From the NCBI GenBank assembly GCA_001931535.1, contig CP016211.1, positions 14,647,501 to 14,711,500 on the forward strand: a stretch of 64,000 nt of DNA, given 5' to 3'. Below are positions 24,607-33,096 of this stretch, one piece after another. Each line of letters opens with the position of its first letter. The first letter of the stretch is position 1. Made by a program: the position numbers and the translations under genes. Source of the stretch: Minicystis rosea. Its GTDB lineage: Bacteria; Myxococcota_A; Polyangia; Polyangiales; Polyangiaceae. The notes beneath the pieces were generated by a model. It searched no databases. It was given only the letters and a program-made list of their open reading frames with translations, and was not told the DNA's origin.

Positions 24607-24875
24607 ATGCCTGATGCGCCGAGAGATGGATCCGATCGTCCAGATCGGGACGGCGCGACGGACTCTCTGACCGACGTGCTCACGCGACATGTCAGCTCGT
24701 CGGCACCTCGCCGCGCGAACACCTGACGTGCAGGCGCATGCACGAAGCCGGGAGCACTGGTCTCGTGGAGATCGCGAGCAACGTGGGCCAGGCGTCGATC
24801 GGCGCGCCTTCCTCGGGCACACCGCGTGATCCTCGGAGCATTTCGACGCGCGGGCCATATCGCGAGCGTCGCTAG
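24607..24875 (+). pseudogene. Decayed AraC-family regulator
   Basis: Remnants of a cupin-type AraC regulator. From the ATG at 24607 the frame reads a typical N-terminus (DGATDSLTDVLTRHVSSS) and stops at 24726. In another frame from 24702 the second-helix region of an AraC DNA-binding domain is clear: GTSPREHLTCRRMHEAG, then GLVEIASNVGQAS. After that the expected FxRAF(R)xxTG part appears only in a further frame (RRAFLGHTA). So most of the middle, roughly 200 residues, is deleted and frameshifts flank the rest. It lies divergent from the NmrA-type gene it probably once controlled. Seen by reading all frames; not tested by alignment. Confidence 0.6.
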
Positions 24876-25077
24876 CGGGTGCGTGATGCATGAACGTCGG
24901 CTATGGTGTCCGCCGATGACGGACGCATCGCTGCGCCTCGAGCACGATGGGACCGCGAGCGGCCCCATGCCGAGCGCCGGATCAACCGGCGTCGATCAGG
25001 CGCGCCGCATCGAACCGGACAGCGGCTGTTGATGGCCCGGCGCACCAAGTCGGTGCGCTGGGCGTCGCGGTCCGCAC

Positions 25078-26463
25078 ATGTCCAATCCTGCACCCCACAC
25101 CCTTCATCTGATCGGCCGCACGCCCGTCGTGCAGGTCCGCTCGTTCGACACCGGCCCCTGCGAGCTCTACCTCAAGCTCGAGAGCCAGAACCCAGGCGGA
25201 TCCATCAAGGATCGCGTCGGCCTCGCCATGATCCGCGCTGCGGAGGAGGCGGGCACGCTCGGCGCCGACAAGCGCCATCTCGTCGAGGCGACGGCGGGCA
25301 ACACCGGGCTCGGCCTGGCCCTGGTCGCCGCGCAGCGAGGCTATCGGCTCACGCTCGTCATCCCCGACAAGATGAGCCAGGAGAAGATCCTCCACCTCAA
25401 GGCGCTGGGCGCGGAGATCGTGCTGACCCGCTCCGACGTCGAGAAGGGCCACCCCGCGTACTACCAAGATCTCGCGCGCACCATCGCCGAGCGCGCCGGG
25501 GCCCACTACGTCAACCAGTTCGAGAACCCGGCGAACCCGCGGGCGCACGAGACCACGACCGGCCCGGAGATCGCCGCGCAGATGGACGGTCGCCTCGACG
25601 CCATGATCTGCGGGGTGGGCTCGGGTGGCACCATCACCGGCCTCTCTCGCTACTTCGCGCGCGAGATCCCGGCGTGCCGGATGATCCTCGCCGATCCGCA
25701 AGGCTCGATCCTCGCCGACTACGTGCGCACCGGCCGCATCGGCGCCGCGGGCGCGTGGGCCGTCGAGGGCATCGGCGAGGACTTCGTGCCGCCGATCTGC
25801 GATCTCTCGCGCGTCGCGCAGGCGTTCACGATCTCCGACGCGGAGACCTTCGCGACCACCCGCGCCCTGCTCCGGCAAGAGGGCATCCTGGCGGGCTCTT
25901 CGTCCGGCACGCTGCTCGCGGCCGCGCTGCGCTACTGCCGCGAGCAGACCGCCCCGAAGCGTGTGCTCACCCTCGTCTGCGACACGGGCGCGAAGTACCT
26001 CTCGAAGGCGTTCAACGACGCCTGGATGCTCGATCAAGGGCTCCTCGAGCGCAGCCACGCCGGCGATCTGCGGGACCTCGTCACGCGGCGCTTCGCCGAG
26101 CGCGCAGTCGTGACCGTCGCGCCCGACGACTCACTCGCCGTCGCCTACGCGCGGATGCGTCTCCACGACGTCTCCCAGCTCCCCGTCATCGAAGCCGGAC
26201 GCATCGTCGGCATCATCGACGAGTCGGATCTCCTCTGCGTGGCGATCGAGGACATCGACCGCCTCCAGCACAAGGTGCACGAGGTGATGTCGACGCGCCT
26301 CGAGACCGTGAGCCCGTCGACACCGGTGCAAGCGCTCCTGCCGCTCTTCAACGCGGGGCTCGTCCCCATCGTCGTCGACGACAACGCATTCGTCGGGCTC
26401 GTGACCCGCATGGATGTGATCGCACACCTGCGCCGCCACGCCCGCGCCGCGCCCGCGAGCTGA
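25078..26463 (+). CDS. Cystathionine beta-synthase with C-terminal CBS pair
   Basis: A 461-residue PLP enzyme joining homocysteine and serine (transsulfuration), or an O-acetylserine/cysteine synthase relative. The PLP lysine is Lys44 in GGSIKDRVG, the phosphate-binding part is EATAGNTGLGLA, the cofactor loop is GVGSGGTITG, and SSSGT closes the site. Residues about 340-455 form two CBS motifs (VAYARMRLHDVSQLPVIEAG and VQALLPLFNAGLVPIVVDDN), the Bateman module that binds adenosyl ligands such as SAM in human CBS. There is no haem-binding N-terminus. It is monocistronic, with tRNA-Arg convergent just after it. Confidence 0.93.
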   Translation: MSNPAPHTLHLIGRTPVVQVRSFDTGPCELYLKLESQNPGGSIKDRVGLAMIRAAEEAGTLGADKRHLVEATAGNTGLGLALVAAQRGYRLTLVIPDKMSQEKILHLKALGAEIVLTRSDVEKGHPAYYQDLARTIAERAGAHYVNQFENPANPRAHETTTGPEIAAQMDGRLDAMICGVGSGGTITGLSRYFAREIPACRMILADPQGSILADYVRTGRIGAAGAWAVEGIGEDFVPPICDLSRVAQAFTISDAETFATTRALLRQEGILAGSSSGTLLAAALRYCREQTAPKRVLTLVCDTGAKYLSKAFNDAWMLDQGLLERSHAGDLRDLVTRRFAERAVVTVAPDDSLAVAYARMRLHDVSQLPVIEAGRIVGIIDESDLLCVAIEDIDRLQHKVHEVMSTRLETVSPSTPVQALLPLFNAGLVPIVVDDNAFVGLVTRMDVIAHLRRHARAAPAS

Positions 26464-26497
26464 GGCTCGGGTGCCCGATACCTCGGCGAAAGAAGAG

Positions 26498-26570
26498 CGC
26501 CCCCGAGACGACTCGAACGTCCGACCAACGGTTTAGGAAACCGCTGCTCTATCCACTGAGCTACGGGGGC
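26498..26570 (-). tRNA. tRNA-Arg, anticodon CCU
   Basis: The minus strand folds as a complete cloverleaf: acceptor GCCCCCG/CGGGGGC, D-arm GCTC/GAGC, anticodon stem GCGGT/ACCGT with loop TTCCTAA (anticodon CCT), variable loop TGGTC, and T-arm GGACG-TTCGAGT-CGTCT. It is about 73 bases with the discriminator. The CCA end is not encoded. It decodes AGG, a rare codon in GC-rich genomes. No attachment-site duplication or integrase was seen beside it. Confidence 0.95.
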
Positions 26571-26875
26571 AAATCAGCAAACTAACTGGAACAATTCGGC
26601 TTTCTGACACTTCTTGAAACCGGGTGCAACCTCCTCGCCCGGGGCGTTACCACGCCGGTCCCACGGACGCTAGAGTTTGGGCGAGCTCGCTCTCACTCAC
26701 CTGCGAAAGCGGCCGATCGAGCATGACGGACCGAGCGCGCTACAGAACGAGCGCACGGCTCGATGCGTGGATCGCTCGCCACGAGCCGACAAGCCCGGAG
26801 AGCTCGCGCGAAACGCTGGCATCGAGCGGGGGCCGGGGCTCGAAGGCGACATCGAGGCCTATCGCAAGCTCCGCG
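26571..26875. other. Intergenic region, 305 bases, between tRNA-Arg and the DUF4015 gene
   Basis: Contains promoter space for the tRNA (minus strand). There is a possible frame-broken short plus-strand gene that begins with an ATG near 26723 (MTDRARYRTSARLDAW). It appears to continue in the other frame to a stop at 26946 (EGDIEAYRKLRDAGRIPTMD). The coding potential is uncertain. Confidence 0.35.
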
Positions 26876-28036
26876 ATGCGGGACGAATTCCGACGATGGA
26901 TATCATTCTCGATCCTGCCTATCTTATCGAGCTGCGCAGTCGCTGAGGATTCGGCGCCGCCCGTATCCGCGAGGTCGAGAGAGCCTCCGGCGGAAGCGGA
27001 AAACCTCCTCCTTAGGAGAGACCCGGTCGCCCAACGCCGTGATGCCGAGGCCCATTCCGAGATAACCAACTCTCCAGCGCCACGCATCGCACGGCCTGCC
27101 ACAACGGCGTTCACCATCACGGTCCCAAATCGTCCACGCCATCCCCATGAATCGTTCATGGGAGCGCACCTTCCGACCCCGGAGATCCTCAAGGCGGTTT
27201 ACGGAAACCTCTTCGTTGCCACCCAACCCGAGCGGCTCCGGCGTTTGACGGATCTCGTGGAGAGCACCGAGCTCAATGCGCTGTTCCTCGACATTCGCTC
27301 GAACGGAAGCCCTATCTTGGCAAAAACCGACGAAGAGACACGGATCATCCTAGAGAGCTTGCATGAACGAGGCATTTACCTCGCGGCGCGGCTCGTGTCG
27401 TTTCAAGGCGGTCCGCGCGGCTGGTACGATCCGGCCTCCGAAGCGCGTTGGCGGCAGATTGCGGACGCCTCGGCGCGGGCCGTGGAGCTGGGGTTCGACG
27501 AGATCAATTACGATTATGTACGGTATGGCGCGGCGCGGGAGCCGAAGTCGCCGACGCCGGAGGCCGAGCGGGGGCCGGTGATTCGGTCTTTTGCCGAGTT
27601 TCTTCGGGAGAAGGTGGGTGATCGGCTGCAGCGTCCGATTTCGGCCGACATCTTCGGGTTCACCCTCCTTGGGCCACAAGCGCTCATCGGGCAGAGGCTC
27701 GCGGATTTTACGGAGCTCTTCGATTACGTGATGCCGATGCCTTATCCGTCGCACTGGAGGCCGGGCACCTTCGGGATGAAGAATCCGGCGCACGAGCCTT
27801 ATCAGGTCCTCCAGCACGCGCTCTCCGTCGGGGAGAAGAGCATGGCCGAGGACCAGAGTCGGCGGGCTCGGCTGCGGAGCTGGATTCAGGCCTTCGATCT
27901 CGATAGCTTCATGCGCTTTTATCGGTATGCGCCTTGGCACGTCCGCGAGCAGATTCGGGCTTGCGACGATGTCCACGCCCAAGGGTGGTGCGCGTGGAAT
28001 GCGGGCGGCAACTACGATGCGGAAGCGTTCAGGTGA
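26876..28036 (+). CDS. DUF4015-type putative glycoside hydrolase, possibly a lipoprotein
   Basis: Residues from about 100 on match the DUF4015 TIM-barrel family of predicted glycosidases: LVESTELNALFLDIRSNG, LHERGIYLAARLVSFQGG, GFDEINYDYVRYG, ISADIFGFTLLG and the end part AFDLDSFMRFYRY. The ATG at 26876 gives a 386-residue protein with a lipobox (LPILSSC) and a poor linker. The ATG at 27159 gives 292 residues starting right at the domain, without a signal. Codon use upstream of 27159 is less regular than inside the domain, so the longer form is doubtful. The gene ends at a strong hairpin shared with the opposing gene. Confidence 0.75.
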   Translation: MRDEFRRWISFSILPILSSCAVAEDSAPPVSARSREPPAEAENLLLRRDPVAQRRDAEAHSEITNSPAPRIARPATTAFTITVPNRPRHPHESFMGAHLPTPEILKAVYGNLFVATQPERLRRLTDLVESTELNALFLDIRSNGSPILAKTDEETRIILESLHERGIYLAARLVSFQGGPRGWYDPASEARWRQIADASARAVELGFDEINYDYVRYGAAREPKSPTPEAERGPVIRSFAEFLREKVGDRLQRPISADIFGFTLLGPQALIGQRLADFTELFDYVMPMPYPSHWRPGTFGMKNPAHEPYQVLQHALSVGEKSMAEDQSRRARLRSWIQAFDLDSFMRFYRYAPWHVREQIRACDDVHAQGWCAWNAGGNYDAEAFR

Positions 28037-28042
28037 CCTCGA

Positions 28043-28094
28043 CGCCCATCCCGGTAGACCTCGGCGTCGCTGGCTCAGTCTACCGGGATGGGCG
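28043..28094. terminator. 17-bp perfect inverted repeat between convergent genes
   Basis: CGCCCATCCCGGTAGAC pairs exactly with GTCTACCGGGATGGGCG around an 18-base loop. It fills the 63-base gap between the DUF4015 gene (+) and tag (-), so it can end both transcripts. There is no T-run. Confidence 0.75.
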
Positions 28095-28099
28095 CTTGC

Positions 28100-28669
28100 T
28101 CAGGATGCCTTGCGGCGGAAGCAGCCGACGAGGTGGTCGTTCACCATGCCAGTCGCTTGCATGAAGGCATAGCAGATCGTCGAGCCGACGAAGTTGAAGC
28201 CGCGCTTCACGAGGGCTTTGCTCATGGCATCGGAGACGGGCGTCTTCGCCGGGACCTCGGCCGGGGAGCGGAAGGCGTTCTTCTGCGGCTTGCCGCCGGC
28301 GAGCTGCCACAGATAGGCATTCAAACTCCCATGCTCGGCCTGCACGGCGAGCACGGCGCGGGCGTTTTGGATGGCGCTCTTCACCTTCAGGCGGTTGCGG
28401 ACGATGCCCGGGTTCTCCATGAGAGCCGCTTCTTCGGCGACGCCGAAGAGGGCGACCTTCGCGGGATCGAAGCCGGCGAATGCGGATCGGTAGGCTTCGC
28501 GCTTCTTGAGGATGGTCGACCAGCTCAAGCCTGCTTGAGCGCCTTCGAGCACGAGGAACTCGAAGAGGCCTTGATCGTCGTGCCGAGGCACGCCCCATTC
28601 GGTGTCGTGATAGGCAATCATGAGCGGGTCGTCGCCGGCCCAAGGGCAGCGGCGGAGGGGCTTCGACAT
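28100..28669 (-). CDS. tag: DNA-3-methyladenine glycosylase I
   Basis: A 189-residue base-excision repair enzyme that removes 3-methyladenine from alkylated DNA. The family zinc ligands are all present: Cys8, His21, His179 and Cys183. The active-site Glu42 lies in LEGAQAGLSW, and AYHDTEWGVP and MENPGIVRNRLKV are also family blocks. The ATG at 28669 gives the usual N-terminus (RRCPWAGDDPLMIAYHD). Length matches E. coli Tag (187). It is followed by a hairpin shared with the opposing gene, and sits 47 bases after the DUF2293 gene on the same strand. Confidence 0.95.
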   Translation of the reverse strand: MSKPLRRCPWAGDDPLMIAYHDTEWGVPRHDDQGLFEFLVLEGAQAGLSWSTILKKREAYRSAFAGFDPAKVALFGVAEEAALMENPGIVRNRLKVKSAIQNARAVLAVQAEHGSLNAYLWQLAGGKPQKNAFRSPAEVPAKTPVSDAMSKALVKRGFNFVGSTICYAFMQATGMVNDHLVGCFRRKAS

Positions 28670-28716
28670 GCGCGCAGGGTAGGGAAGGGGGGCTTCGTGG
28701 TAAAGCCCCCTGCGGA

Positions 28717-29406
28717 TCACGTGCTCGGTGTCGCGGCGACCACGGCGGCGCAGAGCGGGCACGTGGCGGTGGTATGAGGCACGTCGCGGCGATGCAAATC
28801 GAGCACGGCGCGCGAGACTTCGGCGAGCTCGCGCCGGACTTCGCGGCGCGCGCCTTTGACGCGGGGAATGGCGAGGCTGTCGTACGCCGTGGTTTGGTGG
28901 CGCATCCAGGCGATGACAGCGGCCTCGGCGCGGCGCTCGATGGGGATGCGCTCCGTGCGTGCCACGGTGCCGCTGCCCACCGGCGTGGCGTGGGCCGAGA
29001 CGCGCGCGGCGACGGTGCGCGCGAGCGATTCCCAACGTGACGAGAACCCGAGGAAGGCGAAGACCTCCTCTTCGAACGAGACCACGTAAGCGGCTTGCTC
29101 GCGCTCGCGGCGCGCCACGTCGGATTGACGGCGCTTGGCGTAGGCCTCGGTGCTGCGCTCGGCCTCGAGCGCGGCGCGCGCAGACTCGATGTTTTCGCGC
29201 GGGGCCCAAAGGCCCTTGGAGAAGGCTTTGCGCCCGCGCTTCTCGATCACCGCCCAGGAGGGCCCGGCGGCCTTCACCCGGCGTGTGAGGCCGGCGTCCC
29301 CGGGCGGCAAACAGGCCCAGTCTTCGGGCGGGGAGCATCGTTTGCCATCCGGTGCGAGAAAGACACGAGGATCTGCGGTCGGAGCGAGAACGAGAGAGTC
29401 GGGCAT
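28717..29406 (-). CDS. DUF2293-domain protein
   Basis: A 229-residue cytoplasmic protein. The first part resembles a small basic motif (WAVIEKRGRKAFSKGLWAP). A charged helix (RAALEAERSTEAYAKRRQSD) follows, then a block WMRHQTTAYDSLAIPRVKGARREVRRELAEVSR that fits the DUF2293 family (written here as separate parts WMRHQTTAYDSL and RVKGARREVRREL). It ends with a short CPLC motif (TATCPLCAAV). The function of this family is not known; a nucleic-acid link is plausible from the basic charge and from the repair gene next to it. The ATG at 29406 is chosen; upstream sequence is low-complexity. Confidence 0.65.
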   Translation of the reverse strand: MPDSLVLAPTADPRVFLAPDGKRCSPPEDWACLPPGDAGLTRRVKAAGPSWAVIEKRGRKAFSKGLWAPRENIESARAALEAERSTEAYAKRRQSDVARREREQAAYVVSFEEEVFAFLGFSSRWESLARTVAARVSAHATPVGSGTVARTERIPIERRAEAAVIAWMRHQTTAYDSLAIPRVKGARREVRRELAEVSRAVLDLHRRDVPHTTATCPLCAAVVAATPST

Positions 29407-29471
29407 TGGGCTCGGCGAGAGAGGGGCGATGCTTGGAGGTGGGTTGTCGGCGAGAGGCGCTGTCGGTGCGC

Positions 29472-30356
29472 TCAGCCCTCGCCACGCAGGAAGGACGCGA
29501 GGCGGGCGCTGACGAGCTCCGGCTGATCGTGCTGAATCCAATGGGAGGCGTCGGCGACGTGCTCCACGCGGGCATTGGGGACGAGCTTTTTCGGGGGCTC
29601 GGCGAGATCGGGGCCCAAGTAGGCGTCGCGATCTCCCCAGAGCACGAGCGTGGGCGCCTGGATGGGTGTCACCTCCATGCGCAGGCTCGGATAGGGCATG
29701 GCGCGATAGTAATTGACCATCGACGTGATCGCGCCGGGCTTGGACCAGGCCTCTCGATACATGGCGAGATCGGCTTCGGTGTAGGCGTCGCGGCGAACCG
29801 GATCGTTGGTGAAGCCCTTGGTGAGGACGGCGTAGTCGTTGAGAGGGAGCACCGTCTCCGCGAGCTTAGGGAGGAAGAAGACGAACATGTACCAGCTCTT
29901 CACCATCTGGCTCGGGCGCCGCAGACCCTCGAGCATGCGCGTCGGGTGCGGGCCGTTGAGGATCGCGAGGCGATCGAGCTTGTCGGGGTGCGCCATGGCG
30001 AAGCTCCACGCGACGCCGGCACCCCAATCGTGACCGACGACCGAGGCGCGCTCCGCGCCGAGCGCCTTGATGAGGCCCGCGATGTCGTCGGCCAGCGTGC
30101 GAATGCCGTAGGCCGCGACGCCCTTCGGTTTGTCCGAGAGGTTGTAGCCGCGCATGTCCGGCGCGACGACGCGGAAGCCCGCGCGCACGAGCGGCGGGAT
30201 GATCTGGCGCCACGTGTACCAAAACTCCGGGAAGCCATGGAGGAGCACCACGAGCGGGCCGGAGCCCGCTTCGGCGACGTGCAGGCGAATGCCGCGCACC
30301 TCGACGAAATGATGGCGGATGTCGATCGAATCGCTTGCGGAGGGCTCGGCGCTCAT
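29472..30356 (-). CDS. Alpha/beta hydrolase, epoxide hydrolase or haloalkane dehalogenase-like
   Basis: A 294-residue serine/aspartate hydrolase-fold enzyme. The oxyanion motif LLHGFPEFWYTW, the nucleophile elbow VVGHDWGAG (Asp as nucleophile), the acid in LWGDRDAYLG and the catalytic His in DASHWIQHDQP are all present. The HGFPEFW plus GHDWG pair is typical of soluble epoxide hydrolases, which add water to epoxides through an Asp ester. No signal peptide is seen. It is divergent from the MBL-fold gene at 30657. The substrate is unknown. Confidence 0.9.
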   Translation of the reverse strand: MSAEPSASDSIDIRHHFVEVRGIRLHVAEAGSGPLVVLLHGFPEFWYTWRQIIPPLVRAGFRVVAPDMRGYNLSDKPKGVAAYGIRTLADDIAGLIKALGAERASVVGHDWGAGVAWSFAMAHPDKLDRLAILNGPHPTRMLEGLRRPSQMVKSWYMFVFFLPKLAETVLPLNDYAVLTKGFTNDPVRRDAYTEADLAMYREAWSKPGAITSMVNYYRAMPYPSLRMEVTPIQAPTLVLWGDRDAYLGPDLAEPPKKLVPNARVEHVADASHWIQHDQPELVSARLASFLRGEG

Positions 30357-30656
30357 GGCGCGCGAGCATAGTCCCGCACCGCAGTGAATTTCGAGGGAGC
30401 CGTGCGCGCGAGGATTCCTGCCGCGCGTCGCAGACGGATCGACACGACCCTCGTGCCATGAGCGCTCACCGCGCAAGCGTGGGAATCGAGCGGTCTTGCT
30501 TGCAGCGCGCGGCGTGGCGGCGCTCCTCTTCGGTCGAGCGCAGCTCCGTGTCGGGGCGATCCGAGCACATCCTGAGGGCTTCGCGCTCGCCCCCGATTGC
30601 GGGCGCGCTTTCGCGGACCTACACATGAGACTCGCCCTACGGAGGTTATCCGAGCG
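30357..30656. other. Divergent promoter region, 300 bases
   Basis: Lies between the epoxide-hydrolase-like gene (-) and the MBL-fold gene (+), so it must hold both promoters. No gene, RNA or clear operator was found. The only firm signal is GGAGG at 30641-30645, the ribosome binding site of the plus-strand gene. Confidence 0.4.
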
Positions 30657-31775
30657 ATGTCTGCCTTTGGCCACAAGCCGACTGGATCGAGGCTCGAGCG
30701 CATGAAGGCGTCGCCGCGCTTCGCCGGCGCCACGTTTCACAACCCCACGGGGGCGACGCCGGCGCTCAAGCCGGGCACCGCGCTCTCGACGATGAGCGAT
30801 TTCTTCCTCGGCGGGCAGCGCCGCGTGCCGCTCGCGCCGCTGCCGTCGGAGAGCCCGATCGAACGGTGGACGCGTCCGGTCGAGAGCGGGCTGCGCGCGA
30901 CGTGGCTCGGTCATTCGACGGTCCTCGTCGAGATCGACGGGTATCGCGTGCTCACCGATCCGGTGTGGGGTGAGCGCGCGTCACCCGTCGGTTTCGCCGG
31001 GCCGAAGCGCTTTCAACCCGTGCCCGTGCCCATCAGCGGGCTGCCGCCGCTCGACGCGGTGATCATCTCCCACGATCACTACGATCACCTCGACCACGAG
31101 AGCATCCTCGCGCTCGTGCCGCTCGGCGTGCCCTTCGTGACGCCGCTCGGCGTGGGCGCGCACCTCGAAGCGTGGGGCGTGCCGGCCGAGCGCATCACCG
31201 AGCTGGATTGGTGGGAGAGCATCACCGTCGGCGGGCTGACGATCACGGCCGCGCCCTCGCAGCATTTCTCCGGGCGTGGCGCGCGCGATCGCAACCGCAC
31301 GCTGTGGTCGTCGTTCGCGGTGCGCGGGCCGCGCCGAGCGTTCTTCTTCAGCGGGGACACGGGGCTCACGCCCGAGTACGCCGAGATTCGCACGCGGCTC
31401 GGGCCTTTCGATTTGATCATGCTGGAGGTGGGCGCGTTCCACCCGAGCTGGGGCAGCATCCATCTCGGGCCGGAGAACGCGCTCGAAGCGCTTTCGCTGC
31501 TCGGCGGCGGGAGCTTCCTCCCCGTGCATTGGGGCACGTTCAACCTGGCGATTCACGCTTGGGACGAGCCCGCCGAGACGCTCGTCGAGCTCGCCCCGAA
31601 GAGGGACGTGCAGCTCGTGATGCCGCGCCTCGGCGCGCCGGTCGAGCCCGCCCACGTGGAGCGGGTCGATGCCTGGTGGCGCCCGATCGCGGCGCTCGAA
31701 AAGAAGGATCGCTGCGGGTCGAAGAGCGCGGAGCCCGAGGCCGCGCCCCTCGAGGTGGGTGAGCCGATCGATTGA
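30657..31775 (+). CDS. MBL-fold metallohydrolase, NAPE-PLD/UlaG-like
   Basis: A 372-residue zinc hydrolase. The metal site is ISHDHYDHLDHES (HxHxDH), followed by APSQHFSGRGARDR and FFSGDTGLTPEY, then PVHWGTFNLA. This order, with RATWLGHSTVLVEIDG near residue 80, is that of bacterial NAPE-phospholipase D-like and UlaG-like proteins, which cut phosphodiester or lactone bonds. GGAGG at 30641-30645 sets the ATG at 30657. The last 30 residues are low-complexity and hydrophilic. The convergent thioredoxin gene ends only 5 bases away. Confidence 0.9.
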   Translation: MSAFGHKPTGSRLERMKASPRFAGATFHNPTGATPALKPGTALSTMSDFFLGGQRRVPLAPLPSESPIERWTRPVESGLRATWLGHSTVLVEIDGYRVLTDPVWGERASPVGFAGPKRFQPVPVPISGLPPLDAVIISHDHYDHLDHESILALVPLGVPFVTPLGVGAHLEAWGVPAERITELDWWESITVGGLTITAAPSQHFSGRGARDRNRTLWSSFAVRGPRRAFFFSGDTGLTPEYAEIRTRLGPFDLIMLEVGAFHPSWGSIHLGPENALEALSLLGGGSFLPVHWGTFNLAIHAWDEPAETLVELAPKRDVQLVMPRLGAPVEPAHVERVDAWWRPIAALEKKDRCGSKSAEPEAAPLEVGEPID

Positions 31776-31780
31776 TCAGC

Positions 31781-32152
31781 TCATGGCGCCCGTGAATGAT
31801 CGCGGGCCGGCTCATCACTTCGCGTGATGCCGCGCAGGAGGCCGAGGAGGCGCTCCTTCGTCGTGAGGCCGACGATACGACCCTTCTCCGCACCGCCCGC
31901 GAACGCGAGCGTCGTGGGCACGCCGCGGATCCCGTAGCGGCGCGCGACGCCCGGGGACTCGTCGACATCGACGGTGACCACCTGGTATCGGCCCACGTTT
32001 TCCTCGGCGATCTTGGCCACGATCGGCGCGAGCGCTTTGCAGGGACCGCACCAGGTGCCGCTCATTTCGACGAGCACCGGCTGGCTCGATCCGAGCACCA
32101 GCTCGTCGAAGCTCTTGTCGTTGGCAGTGATGACGGATGCGCTTTTGGACAT
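31781..32152 (-). CDS. Thioredoxin
   Basis: A 123-residue protein-disulphide reductase with the active site WCGPCKALAPIV, the cis-proline in GIRGVPTTLAF and strand-helix order VLVEMSGTWC, VVTVDVDESPGVARRYGI. Cytoplasmic; no signal peptide. The C-terminal 15 residues extend slightly past the usual end. Gly-Thr before the active site (EMSGTWC) replaces the usual FWAxWC. It is on the same strand as the sigma factor gene upstream with a 70-base gap, so possibly under its control or shared transcription. Confidence 0.95.
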   Translation of the reverse strand: MSKSASVITANDKSFDELVLGSSQPVLVEMSGTWCGPCKALAPIVAKIAEENVGRYQVVTVDVDESPGVARRYGIRGVPTTLAFAGGAEKGRIVGLTTKERLLGLLRGITRSDEPARDHSRAP

Positions 32153-32222
32153 GACGGCTCCTCCAGCGCCCGCAACGCGCGGGCGCCGTATCGGTTCGGT
32201 GACGATGTAGAGAGCGCCGGCG

Positions 32223-32771
32223 TCAGCCGGCGGCGTCGAGATCGCCGCGCAGCATGCAGGCGCGGAGCGCGGCCTTGGCGCGGTGGGCGAGGACGTCGAC
32301 GTGGCCGCGCGAGATCCCGAGCGCGCCGGCGACGTCGTCTCCGGGCTGCTCGTCGAGCAGGCGCAGCGTCACCACGGCGCGCTGGGTTTCGCACAGCTCG
32401 GCGACGCAGGCGCGCAGGCGCACGTGCTCCTCGGCACGGATGACGATGTCGTCGGTCCGCGGATCGTCGCCGCTCTCGGGGACGTCCTCGAAGGTGTCGT
32501 GCGGGCGCGCGGTCGCGTGGCGCCGCCGCCGGTTGCGGGCGGCGTTGCGCACGATGCCGCCGAGGAGGTAGCCCCACTCGGAGACGTCGGCGATCACCTC
32601 GCCGCGCTGGTGCAGGCCGAGGAAAGTGCAGAGCGCATCCTGCACGCACTCGACCGCATCCTCGGCGCCCACGCCTTCGCGCCGGGCCACGCGGACGAGC
32701 GCGGCCCGCTCCCGACGGACGACCGCCGTCAGCGCATCCAGCTCACTTTCTTGGGAAGAGCAGGTCCGCAC
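32223..32771 (-). CDS. ECF-like RNA polymerase sigma factor
   Basis: A 182-residue sigma-70-type factor of the short class. Region 2 is at about residues 15-85 (GAEDAVECVQDALCTFLGL, WGYLLGGIVRNAARNRRRR). Region 4 is at 118-170 (LRACVAELCETQRAVVTLRL and DVAGALGISRGHVDVLAHRA). It starts with GTG at 32771. Four cysteines are scattered in it. No anti-sigma gene is adjacent; thioredoxin lies directly downstream, which may hint at a redox link, but this is only context. Confidence 0.85.
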   Translation of the reverse strand: MRTCSSQESELDALTAVVRRERAALVRVARREGVGAEDAVECVQDALCTFLGLHQRGEVIADVSEWGYLLGGIVRNAARNRRRRHATARPHDTFEDVPESGDDPRTDDIVIRAEEHVRLRACVAELCETQRAVVTLRLLDEQPGDDVAGALGISRGHVDVLAHRAKAALRACMLRGDLDAAG

Positions 32772-33096
32772 GATGATGGAGGTCTCGAGGCCGCGCGATC
32801 TTACAGCTCGGATCGCAATTCATGCCAGGAAGGCCTTCAGGTCCCTCGGCGTCGCAAACTCCACGGGGGGAGCGTCGTTCGATCGCGGCACGAGTGACCG
32901 CAGTTTTGCATCCGTGTGGAGACTCCGCGTCCCTCCGGTCCGAGCGCCGCATTTCAGGCCTGATTTTCGCCGCGTGCGCGCGGGCCTTACGGCGTCTCGG
33001 GACGTTCACCAGATGTTTGGCGCACGTCCCGGGCGCGTTCCACTCTTGCACAGTGAAGCTGCCGACGTTAGCCTTGCTCCGCTCTTCGACGGACGC
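32772..33096. other. Divergent intergenic region, 325 bases
   Basis: Between the sigma factor gene (-) and a small secreted protein (+). No gene seen. It contains a TCAGGCCTGA palindrome at about 32955 within a stretch that loosely resembles two other places in the window (near 15829 and 63025). Confidence 0.35.

Noticed and set aside
26498..26570. tRNA-Arg as an integration site for a genomic island
   Set aside because: No integrase and no duplicated 3' tRNA segment was seen; flanking genes look like ordinary chromosome.
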